Shown one piece after another: positions 36,256 to 47,730 of a stretch of DNA of 64,000 bases (positions within the stretch are counted from its first letter, which is position 1; each line of letters opens with the position of its first letter). Location of the stretch: positions 389,407 through 453,406 of the forward strand of contig SSNU01000086.1 of the NCBI GenBank assembly GCA_012064415.1, given 5' to 3'. The position numbers and the translations under genes are program-made. The notes beneath the pieces are model-generated. The model worked only from the letters and a program-made list of their open reading frames with translations, was not told the DNA's origin and searched no databases. Source of the DNA: Gyrodactylus bullatarudis (Eukaryota > Platyhelminthes > Monogenea > Gyrodactylidea > Gyrodactylidae).

Positions 36256-36370
36256 TTTCTTGAACCTTCCTTATGAGTTTAGAAACCAACAATGATATTC
36301 TTGATGAAGTTCGACAACATTATCGTTCAAATGAAGCTTAAGTTAAAGGCTAATTATAATTATTGAAGCG

Positions 36371-36560
36371 ATTAATGAATAGTGCAGCACCTATACTTAC
36401 AAAGGTTACTAGAAATATTTCGTTCTGGGTGCTTAGGTAATATATACCACAGGAACGTCTTATTTGGTAATGGATTAGCCCATGTCGCTGAATGTTACAG
36501 CTTACTAATGGATCCCACCGAGACTGGTATATTACCTAAGCACCTAAAACGAAATAATTT
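36371..36560. repeat. Hairpin element copy, left part
   Basis: It carries TGCAGCACCTATACTTACAA, AGAAATATTTCGTTCTGG, the arm CTTATTTGGTAATGGATTAG and GGATCCCACCGAGACTGG. It is related to 41870-42085. The terminal segment recurs inverted at 37692-37735, on the far side of the non-LTR fragment. Confidence 0.7.
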
Positions 36561-36875
36561 TTTTTTTGAAATTGCAACATTATATTATGTAGATTGATAT
36601 AAATAACATAAATATGTACAGAGAAATCATAGATGTTCAAAATATAGTTTTTTTTTTAAATCAAAAAATCCATAAGCAAGACGATACATCCTGGGTTTCT
36701 GCGGTTGGGACATCCTCTTAAGGTCCTTCAGCAGAATTAGTCTCTGATACACACTGAATAGAAATTGATTGCAAAGTGTGCAACGACAACAAGCCAGGTG
36801 CTAAATCAATTCAAACTTTTATCTCACAGTCAGAGGTTTAACTTTATTGAATGTAAAAGGTCTCAAAAAGGGGAC

Positions 36876-37682
36876 TTATTCAGTCAAATGTAAATTAGAG
36901 TAAAGAAGAGACAAAGAGTAATCAAGTTTAGTTCTTAAATAAGAGATTATTGATTTTAGATCATAAAGGTTATCACAATCCGAGAGCGTAAATTTAGAGT
37001 CTAAACATCTAAATTGATTGAGGAGAAAATGGTACGAGTAGGCTGTGTAACGGAGGGAATAACATTTACAGATTGGTTCGGAGAAAGAGGCGAAATTTTT
37101 AATAATGAAAGCCGATCTTCTCAACCATAAGGGATCAAGTCCAGAGATAGAGATTAGTGAATTATAAGAATCAATATTAGGAAAACAGGAATGAAGAAAT
37201 CTGTATTGGATCCTTTCAATGGTAAGCGAATTAGAGTTATTGATATGAGGAAGGAGAGGGGAAAGGTAATCCAAATGAGGAAGAACAAATGTTTTATAAC
37301 CCGAGATTTTAAGACCAGTGGAAGAGGAGAATCTATTAATTACATAGATTAGGGAGTTAACCAGACCAATTTTAGACAAAGGAGCAATTTTTAAGGAAGC
37401 ATCCAATTCAAAACCTAGATCAATAGTAGTGTTGACGAACTCGCCAGGAAGGTGAAGGTTAGAGAGAAAGGTATCAGGGAGACCATTTGGCAAAAGGAGT
37501 TTACACTTAGATCTATTGATTTCCAGGCCCATTTTAGAAAGAACATTTTTGAAGGAATCAAAATAATTATTAATTTTTATAATGTCGAGAGAGTTGTTCA
37601 CATTATAGACAATTTTAATATCATCCGCGTATTTAAAAATCTTACCAATTTTGTCAGGAATTTGGTTATCCAACATGCATAA
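36876..37682 (-). pseudogene. Non-LTR retrotransposon reverse transcriptase, 5'-truncated
   Basis: The open frame starts inside the RT palm with KIFKYADDIKIVYNV, the YADD catalytic box. It continues with MGLEINRSKCKLLLPNG (domain after the box) and the C-terminal region with KTFVLPHLDYLSPLLPHI and GLDPLWLRRSAF. This order is as in Jockey/CR1/RTE-type non-LTR elements; I cannot choose the clade. The part before YADD is missing, typical of 5' truncation. Two more copies of the 3' part lie at 44648-45545 and 53272-53632 (plus strand). It lies between inverted ends of a hairpin element. Confidence 0.8.
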
Positions 37683-37691
37683 ATTCTAGTA

Positions 37692-37735
37692 ACCTTTGTA
37701 AGTATTGGTGCTGCACTATTCATTAGTTAGAAAAA
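37692..37735. repeat. Inverted end of the hairpin element
   Basis: The sequence TTCTAGTAACCTTTGTAAGT and the following GGTGCTGCACTATTCATTAG invert the segment at 36371-36415. Together they bracket the reverse transcriptase fragment. Confidence 0.65.
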
Positions 37736-38227
37736 CCTTAGCATATAGAAATAATCCGAGTTTAATGGGATGTTGGACGAGTGGTGTGGTGATACCACAT
37801 GAAGGCATGAAGTGAGAGAAACAGATCCATGAAGAACGAATTCATTTTAAATGCAATTATTATTAATATCCTTAATACATATTCCTTTTTCATCCTCTTT
37901 CCCTAGCACAGAACAATATTTACCTAATCTTAATCATTTATTAATGCTAGTCTTATTATTATTACTTATTGATTAAACTTTATATAAAAATGACTCAAAA
38001 CAAGTCGTTAAAATATCTGCAATATTCAGAAACACTGTATAACTATTACTAAAGAATCTCCCTTAATGTGAATTAAACAATCTAAAGAATGAATTGATAA
38101 AATCATAGTCATCGAATATTAGACGAAATAATTTGATGTATATTATTTACAATTTATATATTCAACATTTTCCAAAATTAAAACAAAACTTTAAAAGAAT
38201 ATTTATATTATTATTATATTTTTCTTT
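37736..38227. other. No recognisable gene
   Basis: AT-rich spacer between two hairpin-element copies; nothing further is supported. Confidence 0.4.
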
Positions 38228-38340
38228 CGTACCAGTCTCGGTGGGATCCATTAGTAAGCTGTAACATTCAGCGACATGGGCTAATTCATTACCAAATAAG
38301 ACGTTCCTATGGGATATATTACCTAGAACGAAATAATTGA
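38228..38340 (-). repeat. Hairpin element, half copy
   Basis: It contains CCAGTCTCGGTGGGATCCAT, AGCGACATGGGCTAATTCAT and CCTAGAACGAAATAATT, matching the right arm of 41870-42085 and the inverse of 36440-36560. Confidence 0.7.
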
Positions 38341-38910
38341 AGCGATTATTAAAAAATTCGAAGCGACTAAGTATTGTGCTGATTATTAAGTTCAAATCAA
38401 AAGTTTTATTCAATCTGGAAATTCTGTCGGATTGATTTATTTTTCATTAACCTATAGGCTCATTTCCTTATGGGATTCAAAAAATAATTTTTTTCTTGAC
38501 TATCCACAGAAAAATTGCGTCTTTTGTAAAATCCCATCTTCATGAGAACTAGCCTCAGTAATAAGTTATTACTAATAACTCAGTACTGTCTGAATCGAGT
38601 TGAGCTTTTAAATTATCCTATAAAATGAAATGATGAATGTACTATATTTTACAGAAGAATTTTTTTTATTGGAACACGAGTAATTACTAATACTCCCCCC
38701 CTAATTAAGTATTATTTATCTCGACCAATCAAAATGCAGCAAGTGATACATTTAGATAGGAAAATAAAACTTACTGATTGCTAAAAATTTACATAGATTT
38801 TTTTCAATTTGCAATTCAGCATACCGAAAATAAATAAACAATTATAATTATCATTAAATTATATTGAATAAAGAGAGAAAATTATGCCAGTTATTTCACA
38901 AATCAAGTTC

Positions 38911-38946
38911 TTTATTTCGGACATACTCATCAGTGTGATACATGCC
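38911..38946 (-). ncRNA. Hammerhead-like motif 2 (Penelope terminal repeat)
   Basis: Minus strand: GGCATGTATCACA, CTGATGAG, TATGTC, CGAAA. It is identical in layout to motif 1 with one changed base between the core blocks. It lies in a partial duplicate of the segment at 39061-39150. Confidence 0.55.
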
Positions 38947-39104
38947 ATTTAGTAAAAATTTCGAAACATTAAATCAGATAATCATTGGCTCTTTTAACTT
39001 TGGTTGGTCAATCTCTCTTTCCAGGGTGGACCAATTCTTTTTTAAAACAAGAAAACATGATTATAATGAAATAAGAAGATGCCAGATTCTTTCACAAATC
39101 AAGT

Positions 39105-39142
39105 TCTTTATTTCGGGCATACTCATCAGTGTGATACATGCC
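39105..39142 (-). ncRNA. Hammerhead-like motif 3 (Penelope terminal repeat)
   Basis: Minus strand: GGCATGTATCACA, CTGATGAG, TATGCC, CGAAATAAAG. It lies 190 bp from motif 2 in direct orientation, as two units of a tandem terminal repeat would. Penelope RT sequence follows at 39200. Confidence 0.55.
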
Positions 39143-39199
39143 ATATAAATATAGTTTTACAAATAATAAAGACCTTATTGGTTCCTACCTGTTACCAGG

Positions 39200-39620
39200 T
39201 AAGAATTCTTTAAGACCAGAACGAAGCTCAAGATTAACCAAAGATATTTGAATACAAAATAAACACATCGATAATTCTACTTACCTATACCTGAGAAGCT
39301 CAAACAGTACAACGAAGACGAAAATGACCCGGAAATTCCATTGAGACCAATTCTAGATATGAGCCAAGCAGCAACCAACAAATTAGCAAAATGACTTGTA
39401 GAGATTCTCCAACCAACTTTTGACTATACTCAATTCAATCGTTTTATATGGTGTTTTTAACGCAAAGATTAGGTTTCTCTGAATTTATTAGATATGCTTC
39501 AACACCTTTCAACATAACTGGCATCATCCTCTTTCTTTATTCAATATGACTTCGGTGACTAAGCTTAAAACCGATGATCGTAGACATCTCATAGAACAAA
39601 TTAATCGGAATTTTTCACTT
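39200..39620 (+). pseudogene. Penelope-like RT remnant and terminal-repeat sequence
   Basis: In one plus-strand frame, with stops, there is KLKQYNEDENDPEIPLRPIL followed by DMSQAATNKLAK and LVEILQPTFDYTQF. This resembles the RPIxS...LAKxLxxxLxP part of Penelope reverse transcriptases. The tail at 39507-39600 (CTTTATTCAATATGACTTCG, AAACCGATGATCGTAGACAT) matches 30475-30545. It is heavily decayed. Confidence 0.5.
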
Positions 39621-41869
39621 GATTATGCTGTGCTGATTAAAAATACCTTATGTACCTATTTCTATTTAAAATTGCATTCAAACAGCTCAAAATTTAGATT
39701 TTAATCAATTGTAGTAGAAAAATTCATTGAAAATATTTGGTGCTAGTTCAAAGATCGGCATTTTCAATTGGAACTTTGATAGAAACTTTTTAACGTTGAA
39801 AAATTCTCTTTAAAATGAGCTCGGCACATCCGGATGTTAAAAAATTTGCCTCTCTCTAATAATTATGAATGACAATCATATAACATTTTTGCTAACCAGG
39901 AATACGAATTGGCATACGACATTTGAGCTTTTTGAGGAAGAAGAAAAATACCTGAATTTATGATCCTTTTTGATCGAAATCATTAAACTTATGATAAGAT
40001 GATAAGATTCCTGTCCATAATAGTCGAATAGTTGATAAAAAACAAGGTATAATTTTTATACATGAAATCAATCTGCAGCTCAATCAAGACACTCTTGAAA
40101 ATGGGATTATTTTCAACCCCATTTTATCTTTAATCTTCAATATCAAAGTTGTTTTGTAATCAGATCGAATAAAATTTATAAGATATCCCTTTTGATATTA
40201 ACTGAGTATTTGTATCAATTAATTTCCAAGTAAATCTTCTCATTAGTGAAATTTCCCTTTAAATTACTCACCAGTAGATGTTGATTTCAATATAAATCAG
40301 ACCATGATGAAATTATGTGAAAGAAAAAATACTTAAATTCCTCAAAAATATAATCCAAGAGAGCTCTTTTTTTCATTGGAAAATACACAAATATAATACT
40401 TATCGTTATTTTTATTATTTAGTAGAATTCAAGTTTAACCGAATTTCAGATAAAATCGTTACTGGTTTGAGACTATCAGATAATCTTGAAACCGAGTAAC
40501 AAGTTTAACTGACTGATAAAACTTTTACTAATAACAAGCCTAACTGAAGACTAAAACTACCAGGAGTAACAAGATCAACAGTATCATTTATAGTATATAT
40601 ATTGCATTCTATGTCAACTTATGATAATATTTATTTTCAATAGTTTCAATAACTCACACTCTTCATAAAATGAATTTGGTATGAATAAATTAATATGGGT
40701 TTACTTGTTTGTTTGCTCAATTTTTGTTTTTTTTTCAATTTACTAGTTGTATATTTTATACAAATAAGTCTTGAATTCCAAATTACAAAACTTTTTTACC
40801 AATACATATGGAAAATATTCAAAATAAATTATTTCTAAGATGAGAATGAAAGTGTTTCAAAATTTTTCTTTTTTAAGGATTACAATTAGACAAGAAAATC
40901 AATATTCATCATTTGATCTTGGATAATTAAAAAATTCATAAACTGGATATCAGTAAAATTCCTATCATTTGTGATTCCTGGAGGAAAAATTTTAGAGTTT
41001 TGCATAAGTAAGAAATTCCCATATTTCAAATTTACTGTAGCTGTTATTATGACTAAGTTATTCATGCAAATATTCGAATGCTTCCGAAAACCCACTTAAT
41101 CATATTTCAATTCAAGGAATATTTTTGAAAAATTTGATTAGGTTTGTACTGACTGATACATCTATGTTATCATCACCGGGCTTTTAGTATAAAACGGAAT
41201 CATTCGAAATTGAAGCGGTTAAATTAGAGAACAGTTCTTGGGAAGATTTTTACAGAAATCTCATAGAAATACTATGAGGAATAATTTTCAATGCAGTGAT
41301 TAATTTCAATATTTAATAACTAATTTTCGCTCATTTATGATACAGGGCATGATATACAAATTTTTCACTTACCATTACGAAAGAATTACTTGATTCAAGG
41401 AGTCATCAATTTCCTTTCATTAATAAGAAACTTTTTACGTAATTCATTATGTTAGACGCAGTTAGAGCTACTTTGGCTATTTTCTACAGGAATCAATTAA
41501 CTGCATATGACTGGTTACTAAATTTTTCAAATGCAGTATCGATTGGATTAAATAAATATTTCAGCATATGTAGATTATTTTCATTTTTGGGGAAAATTAT
41601 TGAGTATAGAGCAGTTTTTAGTTGACTATTTTGACTTTTTTTGGACTCTCAATGATTCAGGCCATTTGAGCTCGATTGTGGTTTTCTTGAAGATCCATCA
41701 ATTTTTTTGAATAAATGTTATTAGATTCTCTTATTATTGCAAATTTTTTTCATGCAGTAACCGAAATTCAGCTTCGAATTGCCGAATAAATGTGAAATCA
41801 TTGAATTCGTAAAGAGAAGTTCAGCGTCCTTAATTGCAATAACTTTTCTCAAAAATGATCTTTTTGAGA
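39621..41869. other. AT-rich stretch without recognisable gene
   Basis: I see no family-like ORF, RNA gene or paired element ends in this interval. Confidence 0.4.
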
Positions 41870-42085
41870 CTAGAAATATTTCGATCTAGGTTCTTAGGTA
41901 CTATATCCCACAGGAGCGTCTTATTTGATAATGAATAAGCCCATGTCGCTGAATGTTACAGTTACTAATGGATCCCACAGCGACATGGGCTAATCCATTA
42001 CCAAATAAGACGCTCCTGTGGGATATATTACCCAAGCACCTAGAACGAAATATTTCTAGTAACCTTTGTAAGTATAGGTGCTGCA
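41870..42085. repeat. Hairpin element, most complete copy
   Basis: Two arms of about 80 bp (41870-41952 and 41977-42059) are near-perfect inverses around a 25-bp loop. The right side continues with AGTAACCTTTGTAAGTATAG and GTGCTGCA, the terminus also seen at 36371 and 37692. As RNA or single-stranded DNA it would fold into a long hairpin. There is no ORF of its own. Confidence 0.8.
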
Positions 42086-43040
42086 TTAGTCATCATCTTT
42101 TCGAGAATTTAAAAGCTTGACTAGTTCCAAATTCTACAGCGGATTCAAATTTTTCATTCGTTTCCAAATAAATATTCAATTTAATCATGAATTTTAGTAT
42201 TTTAGAAAAATCCCTATTTCGATCACTTTTTTGAAGTTTAATGTCTGAGAATTTGTGAAGAATCAAAATATAATTTGTTATGTTTAGTTGAAATATTTTT
42301 ATATGTCCTTTAAAGTCTTAAAATCAACGAATTTTTTATCTTTTTTGAATTCATTTTGATTTCCCACCTTAAATAATGACTAATGGAAAAATCTGATTCG
42401 ATTTTTGAAATCCTTACAAAAAATTAAGATACGTCTTATTTTCTGATATCCATAAGTTTCGCACCTCACTGTAAAATGTGTACATAACTACTAGGGATAA
42501 ATTTTTTTTTTTGTTACATTTATTGATTTTTGAAATTTGACGGGTTTTTAAGTCATATAATATGCTTTACGTCGATAAGTCATATTTTTGGTTATATTTT
42601 TTTCGAAAGTCATAATTAATAAATAATAATTCTCTGTGGTTGAATCGTTGGATCGTTAGATTGCTTACTGTGTAGAAAAAGATAAAAATTTAATAAAAAT
42701 TTAGAAAATATGATTCATACTACACGTAAATTATTCTTATTTTTTAGTCATATTATGAAGCATATTTCAAGTAATATTTTTTCAAGAATAAGGTATATTC
42801 TATGGTCATATTTTGAATTTTTTAAGTCATATTTTGGGTTGCCCTGCTAATAACTAATAACTACCAATTTCTATTCTTGGTGGAATTTTCCATTGCATTC
42901 TAAGTAAAAAGTTGATTTCTCTAAACCAAACCTTTAGGTTTGATTCTTTTAATTTCTTTTGGATAAAATTAGTCAGAACTGGTTTTACAAATAGCCTATT
43001 TATTCGACTATTTAACGATTATAATTGTAATAATTATTGT
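42086..43040. other. No recognisable gene
   Basis: AT-rich. Several short spaced blocks with GTCATATTTT-like sequence occur at 42550-42840 (for example 42556, 42585, 42746 and 42830). They are too irregular to call a tandem repeat. Confidence 0.4.
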
Positions 43041-43380
43041 GCTTAGAGGATCTAAGGCTGTACCAGGTTCGAAGGCGAATAGGAACATAGCTTTCTTAGT
43101 GAGGACCAGCCTATGGCTCGTGGCCTAGCCCCAGGGCCTGGTACTCTCCGAAAGGATCTAGACTACCATAATCACGTTAGTTGGAACTTCTACACATTGA
43201 TATTCCATGCTAAGGTAGTCCGTCTAGTGCCATTCACGTCCGCAGTCGAGACTCTTAGTTGTGTCTCGTTGGGAGCGGGCACGTCACTCGGTGTTAGCAA
43301 ACCGCGGTTCATTAATAGTCCGATGCGCTCGGAGAGGTCTAACTCTGAAGCTTTAGCATAGGGTTTAGGCAACTGCATAT
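43041..43380. other. GC-richer island of unknown origin
   Basis: This 340-bp block is visibly richer in G and C than all surrounding sequence. Blocks include GGCTCGTGGCCTAGCCCCAG and GTTGGGAGCGGGCACGTCAC. Opposing ORFs exist on both strands (plus 43113-43361, minus 43378-43190). The minus one, with SELDLSERIGLLMNRGLL, looks more protein-like, but I recognise neither. It could be a fragment of a coding gene, an RNA gene or transferred DNA. Confidence 0.35.
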
Positions 43381-44639
43381 TTGAATTCTCGGGATATGAT
43401 GACTAATCATTGATTACTCTTCATCTTTGACCCTTGGAAGTAAGTTTACAAAAAAACGTTTAAAAAAATCAATTTCACGAAAACATCAACTTTCTTTGAA
43501 TTAGTATAGCACGTGTTTGACAAATGATAGAACTGGGATTCGCGTATTTCAGGGGATGAATAGATTTTCTATCGAACGGGTGGTGAACGAATTATTCAAT
43601 AATAATGGTTTGATAAATTGAAATATGATATAAATAACCCAGTGCTTCAAGGCTTAGACAAATCCTCATTATTTATTACTTCTTATAATTTTAACTTGGT
43701 GAGAAGAGTGGTAGCCTCTTTTGTTTTGTACAACCCTGTTGCTAGACTAACCTATCAACTATTTGACCTGCTTTTTGAAAGGATTATATCCTTAGCTCAA
43801 TGATTTTAACTGACTATGTTTATTTTAAAAAGCTTCACTCTATATATTCTACAACCAAATTTGTGTAATAAAAATTTTTCTTCCATTTATTTATTAATAC
43901 TATATTTTATGTTTTCTCATTCAAACATGAGTGAAATACATGAATGTCTATTTAATTCTATGATTGTGAATAACTTTTGAGGCTAGGATCCATATTTACC
44001 TATTTTGTACATGATAATAAAATCTTACTGACAAAAAAATAGTCAAAATCAAGCCTCATATCAAAATGATTAAAGATTTTTCAAAATTTATTCAGAAAAA
44101 GCTCATGAAAACGGTTCCACATCTTCTTTCCTTTGGTATATAAGTACAGCACGGCGTTAAACAGCAAACTCCTCGTTCAGTCTAAAAAAGAAGAATTTAA
44201 AATTTTTATGGTTAAATATTTTATTAAGTTTAACATACATCCCCGTAATCAGTAACTCTTGTTGGTGTCTGAAAAAAAAATTTACTTTACTGTATAGCTT
44301 TGAAACCAATACAGTTAATAAAGCTAGTTAATTTAAAAAGTTTAATTTTTTATCAAGAATCACTAATTTCATGGTGAAAATCAGGTGTACATAGATGAAC
44401 ATAGAGTAGACCAAATTTTTCAACTTTTCCCAACCTTAATCTCATTTTGAAGATAATCGAAAACTGGACATTTTTTCCTCTAAAACCATTCATATTCGAG
44501 ATTGATCTGGTATACAAAATCTCGAAAATAAAATTTTGTACTGTCCTAGTGTACATTCAGTCAAAATTACAAAAGCCCTAGTGATCAGCCTAGATCTCAA
44601 CATGACATCCAAAATTTAAATTCGAAAAATTCTTGCTTT
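43381..44639. other. No recognisable gene
   Basis: AT-rich DNA; the small ORFs at 43618-43803 and 44353-44556 lack recognisable motifs. Confidence 0.4.
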
Positions 44640-45545
44640 ATTCACAATATCCCTTGATATTATGAAAATTAATCACAACTTCTATCTTCTAAAAGATTCC
44701 CTTGAGTCCATGGGGCTCTATATTAATAGAGATAAATGTAAACTATTACTCCCATGTGTTCTCCCTGCAACCCTCTTCCTGGAGAAATTATCCCCTTAAC
44801 TTCGGACCTTGGTTTCAGTATGTCTAATGGACTTGAAATTAATCCCCTTTCAAATCTGACTCAAATAAACTCTCGAATTTACTCAATTTTAAAATTCTCT
44901 AAATCACTTAACTTGAGACTAAAAGCATAAAAAGCACTAGTTCTTAGTCATCTTGACTATATTTCACCTTTAGTCCCATCAATGAGTATTGAAAAATCCT
45001 TAGAGATTGGGCAATACAATCCAATGGGCATATTCAATTCAAATTCTTATTCTTTCTCTATCGTGACCTAGCGTCATACAATGATCGCATCTCAACCTCA
45101 GGGTTAAATCCCCTTTGGCTACAAAGATATGCTATTATTGTGAAAACTCTCATTAACTCTTCCCAATTAGCAGAAAATTTTTATTATCTAAGAAGATCCT
45201 CATTTTCAGATCACAATCTACTTTCTGCTTATAATATGATAGATAGTGAATATAAATTATCTAAATATTATAATAATCTCTCTAGTATAAAATCTATCAC
45301 ATATTCGATCTAAACTTGACTATACTAAGAGTCTTTCACAGTATATTCTAATCTTCACTAATTCCAGAATGATTATTGAAAATACTTAAATGGCCTATTT
45401 ATTTTCATTACAAATGATTCAACTCCAATTCGTCCTATTTTTATAAGATGCCTAAGAACCTTTATTTTAATGCTTTTTGTGATTATTATAATTTGTTGTT
45501 TGTATAATAAATTTGAATAAAACTTTCTAACAAACAAAAAAATAT
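44640..45545 (+). pseudogene. Decayed non-LTR retrotransposon 3' part
   Basis: Translation in shifting frames matches the minus-strand copy at 36876: MGLYINRDKCKLLLP, SHLDYISPLVPS, NPLWLQRYAIIVKTL and a C-terminal SIKSI motif. Multiple stops and frameshifts are present. It ends with AATAAAACTTTCTAACAAA and a short A-rich tail at about 45545, as for the copy ending at 53632. Confidence 0.75.
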
Positions 45546-45645
45546 CTTTCAATCATAACTATATTTTTCTTTTATTTTAGGACTAAGTTTTTTTAGAATA
45601 AAGAAAACTTCCGATTATTCATTCTAGTTTTAAGAAAAACGTTCT

Positions 45646-46149
45646 AAGTTGGTTAATATGAAGTTGGGAATCTATCATTTTTACAGAAATCTTGATTTTC
45701 TTATCAAGAATTCGAATTTTTTAAAGAAGAACCGAAAATATTGGAAAAGTTGAAGGTTAATCACAAAAGGGGTGTTTCAGGATCAAGATTAGACAAGAAA
45801 GCTGACTAGCACCGTCACCGATTTTGAATTATTGAAATTTCATTGATTTTCAAGTAGTGAAAATGATCGAAAAATTTTAATTCAGGTGCCAAACGATAAT
45901 AAGGCTATGCATCAGATAAGATTCAGTTTAATTGATTATCTTGTATAATTATGATCCTGAAAAACCTCTTTTGATCAACCTCCAATTTTCAAATCAATAA
46001 AGAATATTTTTTAGGATTTCTTTCTTCATTTGGTGAAAGTGGGGAACATAAGTAAGATTCCAAAATTAAAAATAAAATTCGAAATCTTGATGAAAATATC
46101 GAGATCTCTGTAAAAATCATAGATTCCCAACTTCATATTAATTAGCTTT
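45646..46149. repeat. Palindromic MITE, family A2
   Basis: It starts AAGTTGGTTAATATGAAGTT and ends CAACTTCATATTAATTAGCT. Inner arms carry CAAGAATTCGAATTTTTTAA-like and GTGAAAGTGGGGAACATAAG blocks. It is a close relative of 13277-13729. Confidence 0.75.
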
Positions 46150-47207
46150 AGATCTAAATTCTATGAATTTTTAATCATTATCGTTTCACTTACTACAATT
46201 AAATATTTATGATTCTAAAAAAAGAGAATATAGTCACTTTGAATTTCTGATGCATTGCAGAGAGAATTTTGATTCTTTAATTAAAGAAGAATGGAAAAAA
46301 CAAATATTTAGACATACCTAAAGGTTTCCTAATTTCCTCAGTTAGCATATTCGAATTTGAGTGAAACATCAGGTTTAGATATTATGAATTATACATCATT
46401 AAAATTATTTCGAGGAAATGAACCAGACTCTGGTTTAGTCACAAAATAATTTCAATAATAATTTGCAAAGTAAATTTTTGAATTATTATTTTCACATTAC
46501 TTCAATTGCATTCTACAAAGTAATTTAGTTTCTGAGAATTTCAAAGAAACTAATGATGTTGAAAAATTCTGGCAACCATATAAACTGAGCAGGAAAATTA
46601 TATAACGTACTTCATTAGTTTCTCCGTTCTTAAAAATATAGGATTGAAGATTTTCATCGTCCAAAGTAAAATATCTGAGGAAAGGTAAAAAACAGATACA
46701 GATATTTAAATTAGTAACTAACTCTGATCTATCGGAGAGATTATTAGAATTGAGTCAAATTGGAAAATTCTCATAATTCTACTTACAACATACTCCTAAG
46801 ATTATCAGAAATAGGGGTTTCACTTTGGTTTCTTTTAGTAAAAAGGTTTTGACCTGAAAATTTCAAATTTGGTTGATTTCGATAAAATTAGAATCAACTA
46901 AATAGTCCATGATGAGTTTTTAGAAAAAATAAGAGATTCTTGAGAGTCTCGAGAGAGTGTTTATCGAATTCTTGTAAACACAATCAGGTTTTTTTCAGTG
47001 TCATCTAGGTGATTTGTTAAAAATTTATTTGGATCTTTAAGGGCTTTAAAAGACTTTTCAATTCTAAATTATAGATCATAATCAAAAGTTTTAAGCTCAC
47101 AACATCGGACTGTGAATAAAAAATTCTGAATCTTGATATTGATACAAAACCTGTTTTTATTCTAATTGAAAGATTAACTCTTTCTTTCTTGGATTATTTG
47201 AATCGAG
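46150..47207. other. No recognisable gene
   Basis: AT-rich; nothing supported. Confidence 0.4.
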
Positions 47208-47730
47208 ATCCATGTTTTTGTCACAAAATTCTCAATTTTTTTTCAAGTAAACGAAAATGAGCAAAATTTTTTGGAATCTAGATCATGAGGCTGACTTTCA
47301 CGATATGACGAAAAGAATTGAAAAAACTAGATTTTGGCATGTATTTCAAATCTCGAAGTAGCGCCAAATTCCCATTTATTGAACTTGGAGTTGAAATTTT
47401 TTGCTGATTTCGAAGCAAGAGAGTGATTAAAAGTGCTCAAACATGCTTAATCAGATTTTGATTACCACCCTACCATCGTGAGAAAATTGGATTTTGATAT
47501 TTTAATCATTTTCACTGCTTGAAAATCGATAAAATTTTGATGATTCAAGGTACCTGAAGTTCAAAAAAATGGGAATTTGGCGCTACTTCGAGATTCGAAA
47601 AATAAATAGTTTTCTTAAAAATAGTTTTTCCAAAATTTTCTTTTCTTGTTATTGTGAGAGTGGGCCTCAAGATTTAGATTCTAAAAATTCTTGATCAAAT
47701 CTGATTTTTTAATGTAAAATATATAAAGCT
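47208..47730. repeat. Palindromic MITE, A2 long variant
   Basis: The left arm has TTTTTTGGAATCTAGATCAT and AAGTAGCGCCAAATTCCCAT. The right arm has the inverse GGGAATTTGGCGCTACTTCG and AGTGGGCCTCAAGATTTAGA. Same structure as the arms at 19290-19560 and 21780-22060. The extreme ends are degraded. Confidence 0.7.

Noticed and set aside
36382..36597. 71-codon ORF with CLGNIYHR
   Set aside because: The same translated string appears at 567-767, 38162-38413 and 41901-42086 because all are copies of one hairpin repeat; it is not a protein family.
42540..42850. Possible tandem or CRISPR-like repeat of GTCATATTTT blocks
   Set aside because: Spacing and sequence are irregular and the composition is AT-rich throughout; there are no true repeats with unique spacers.
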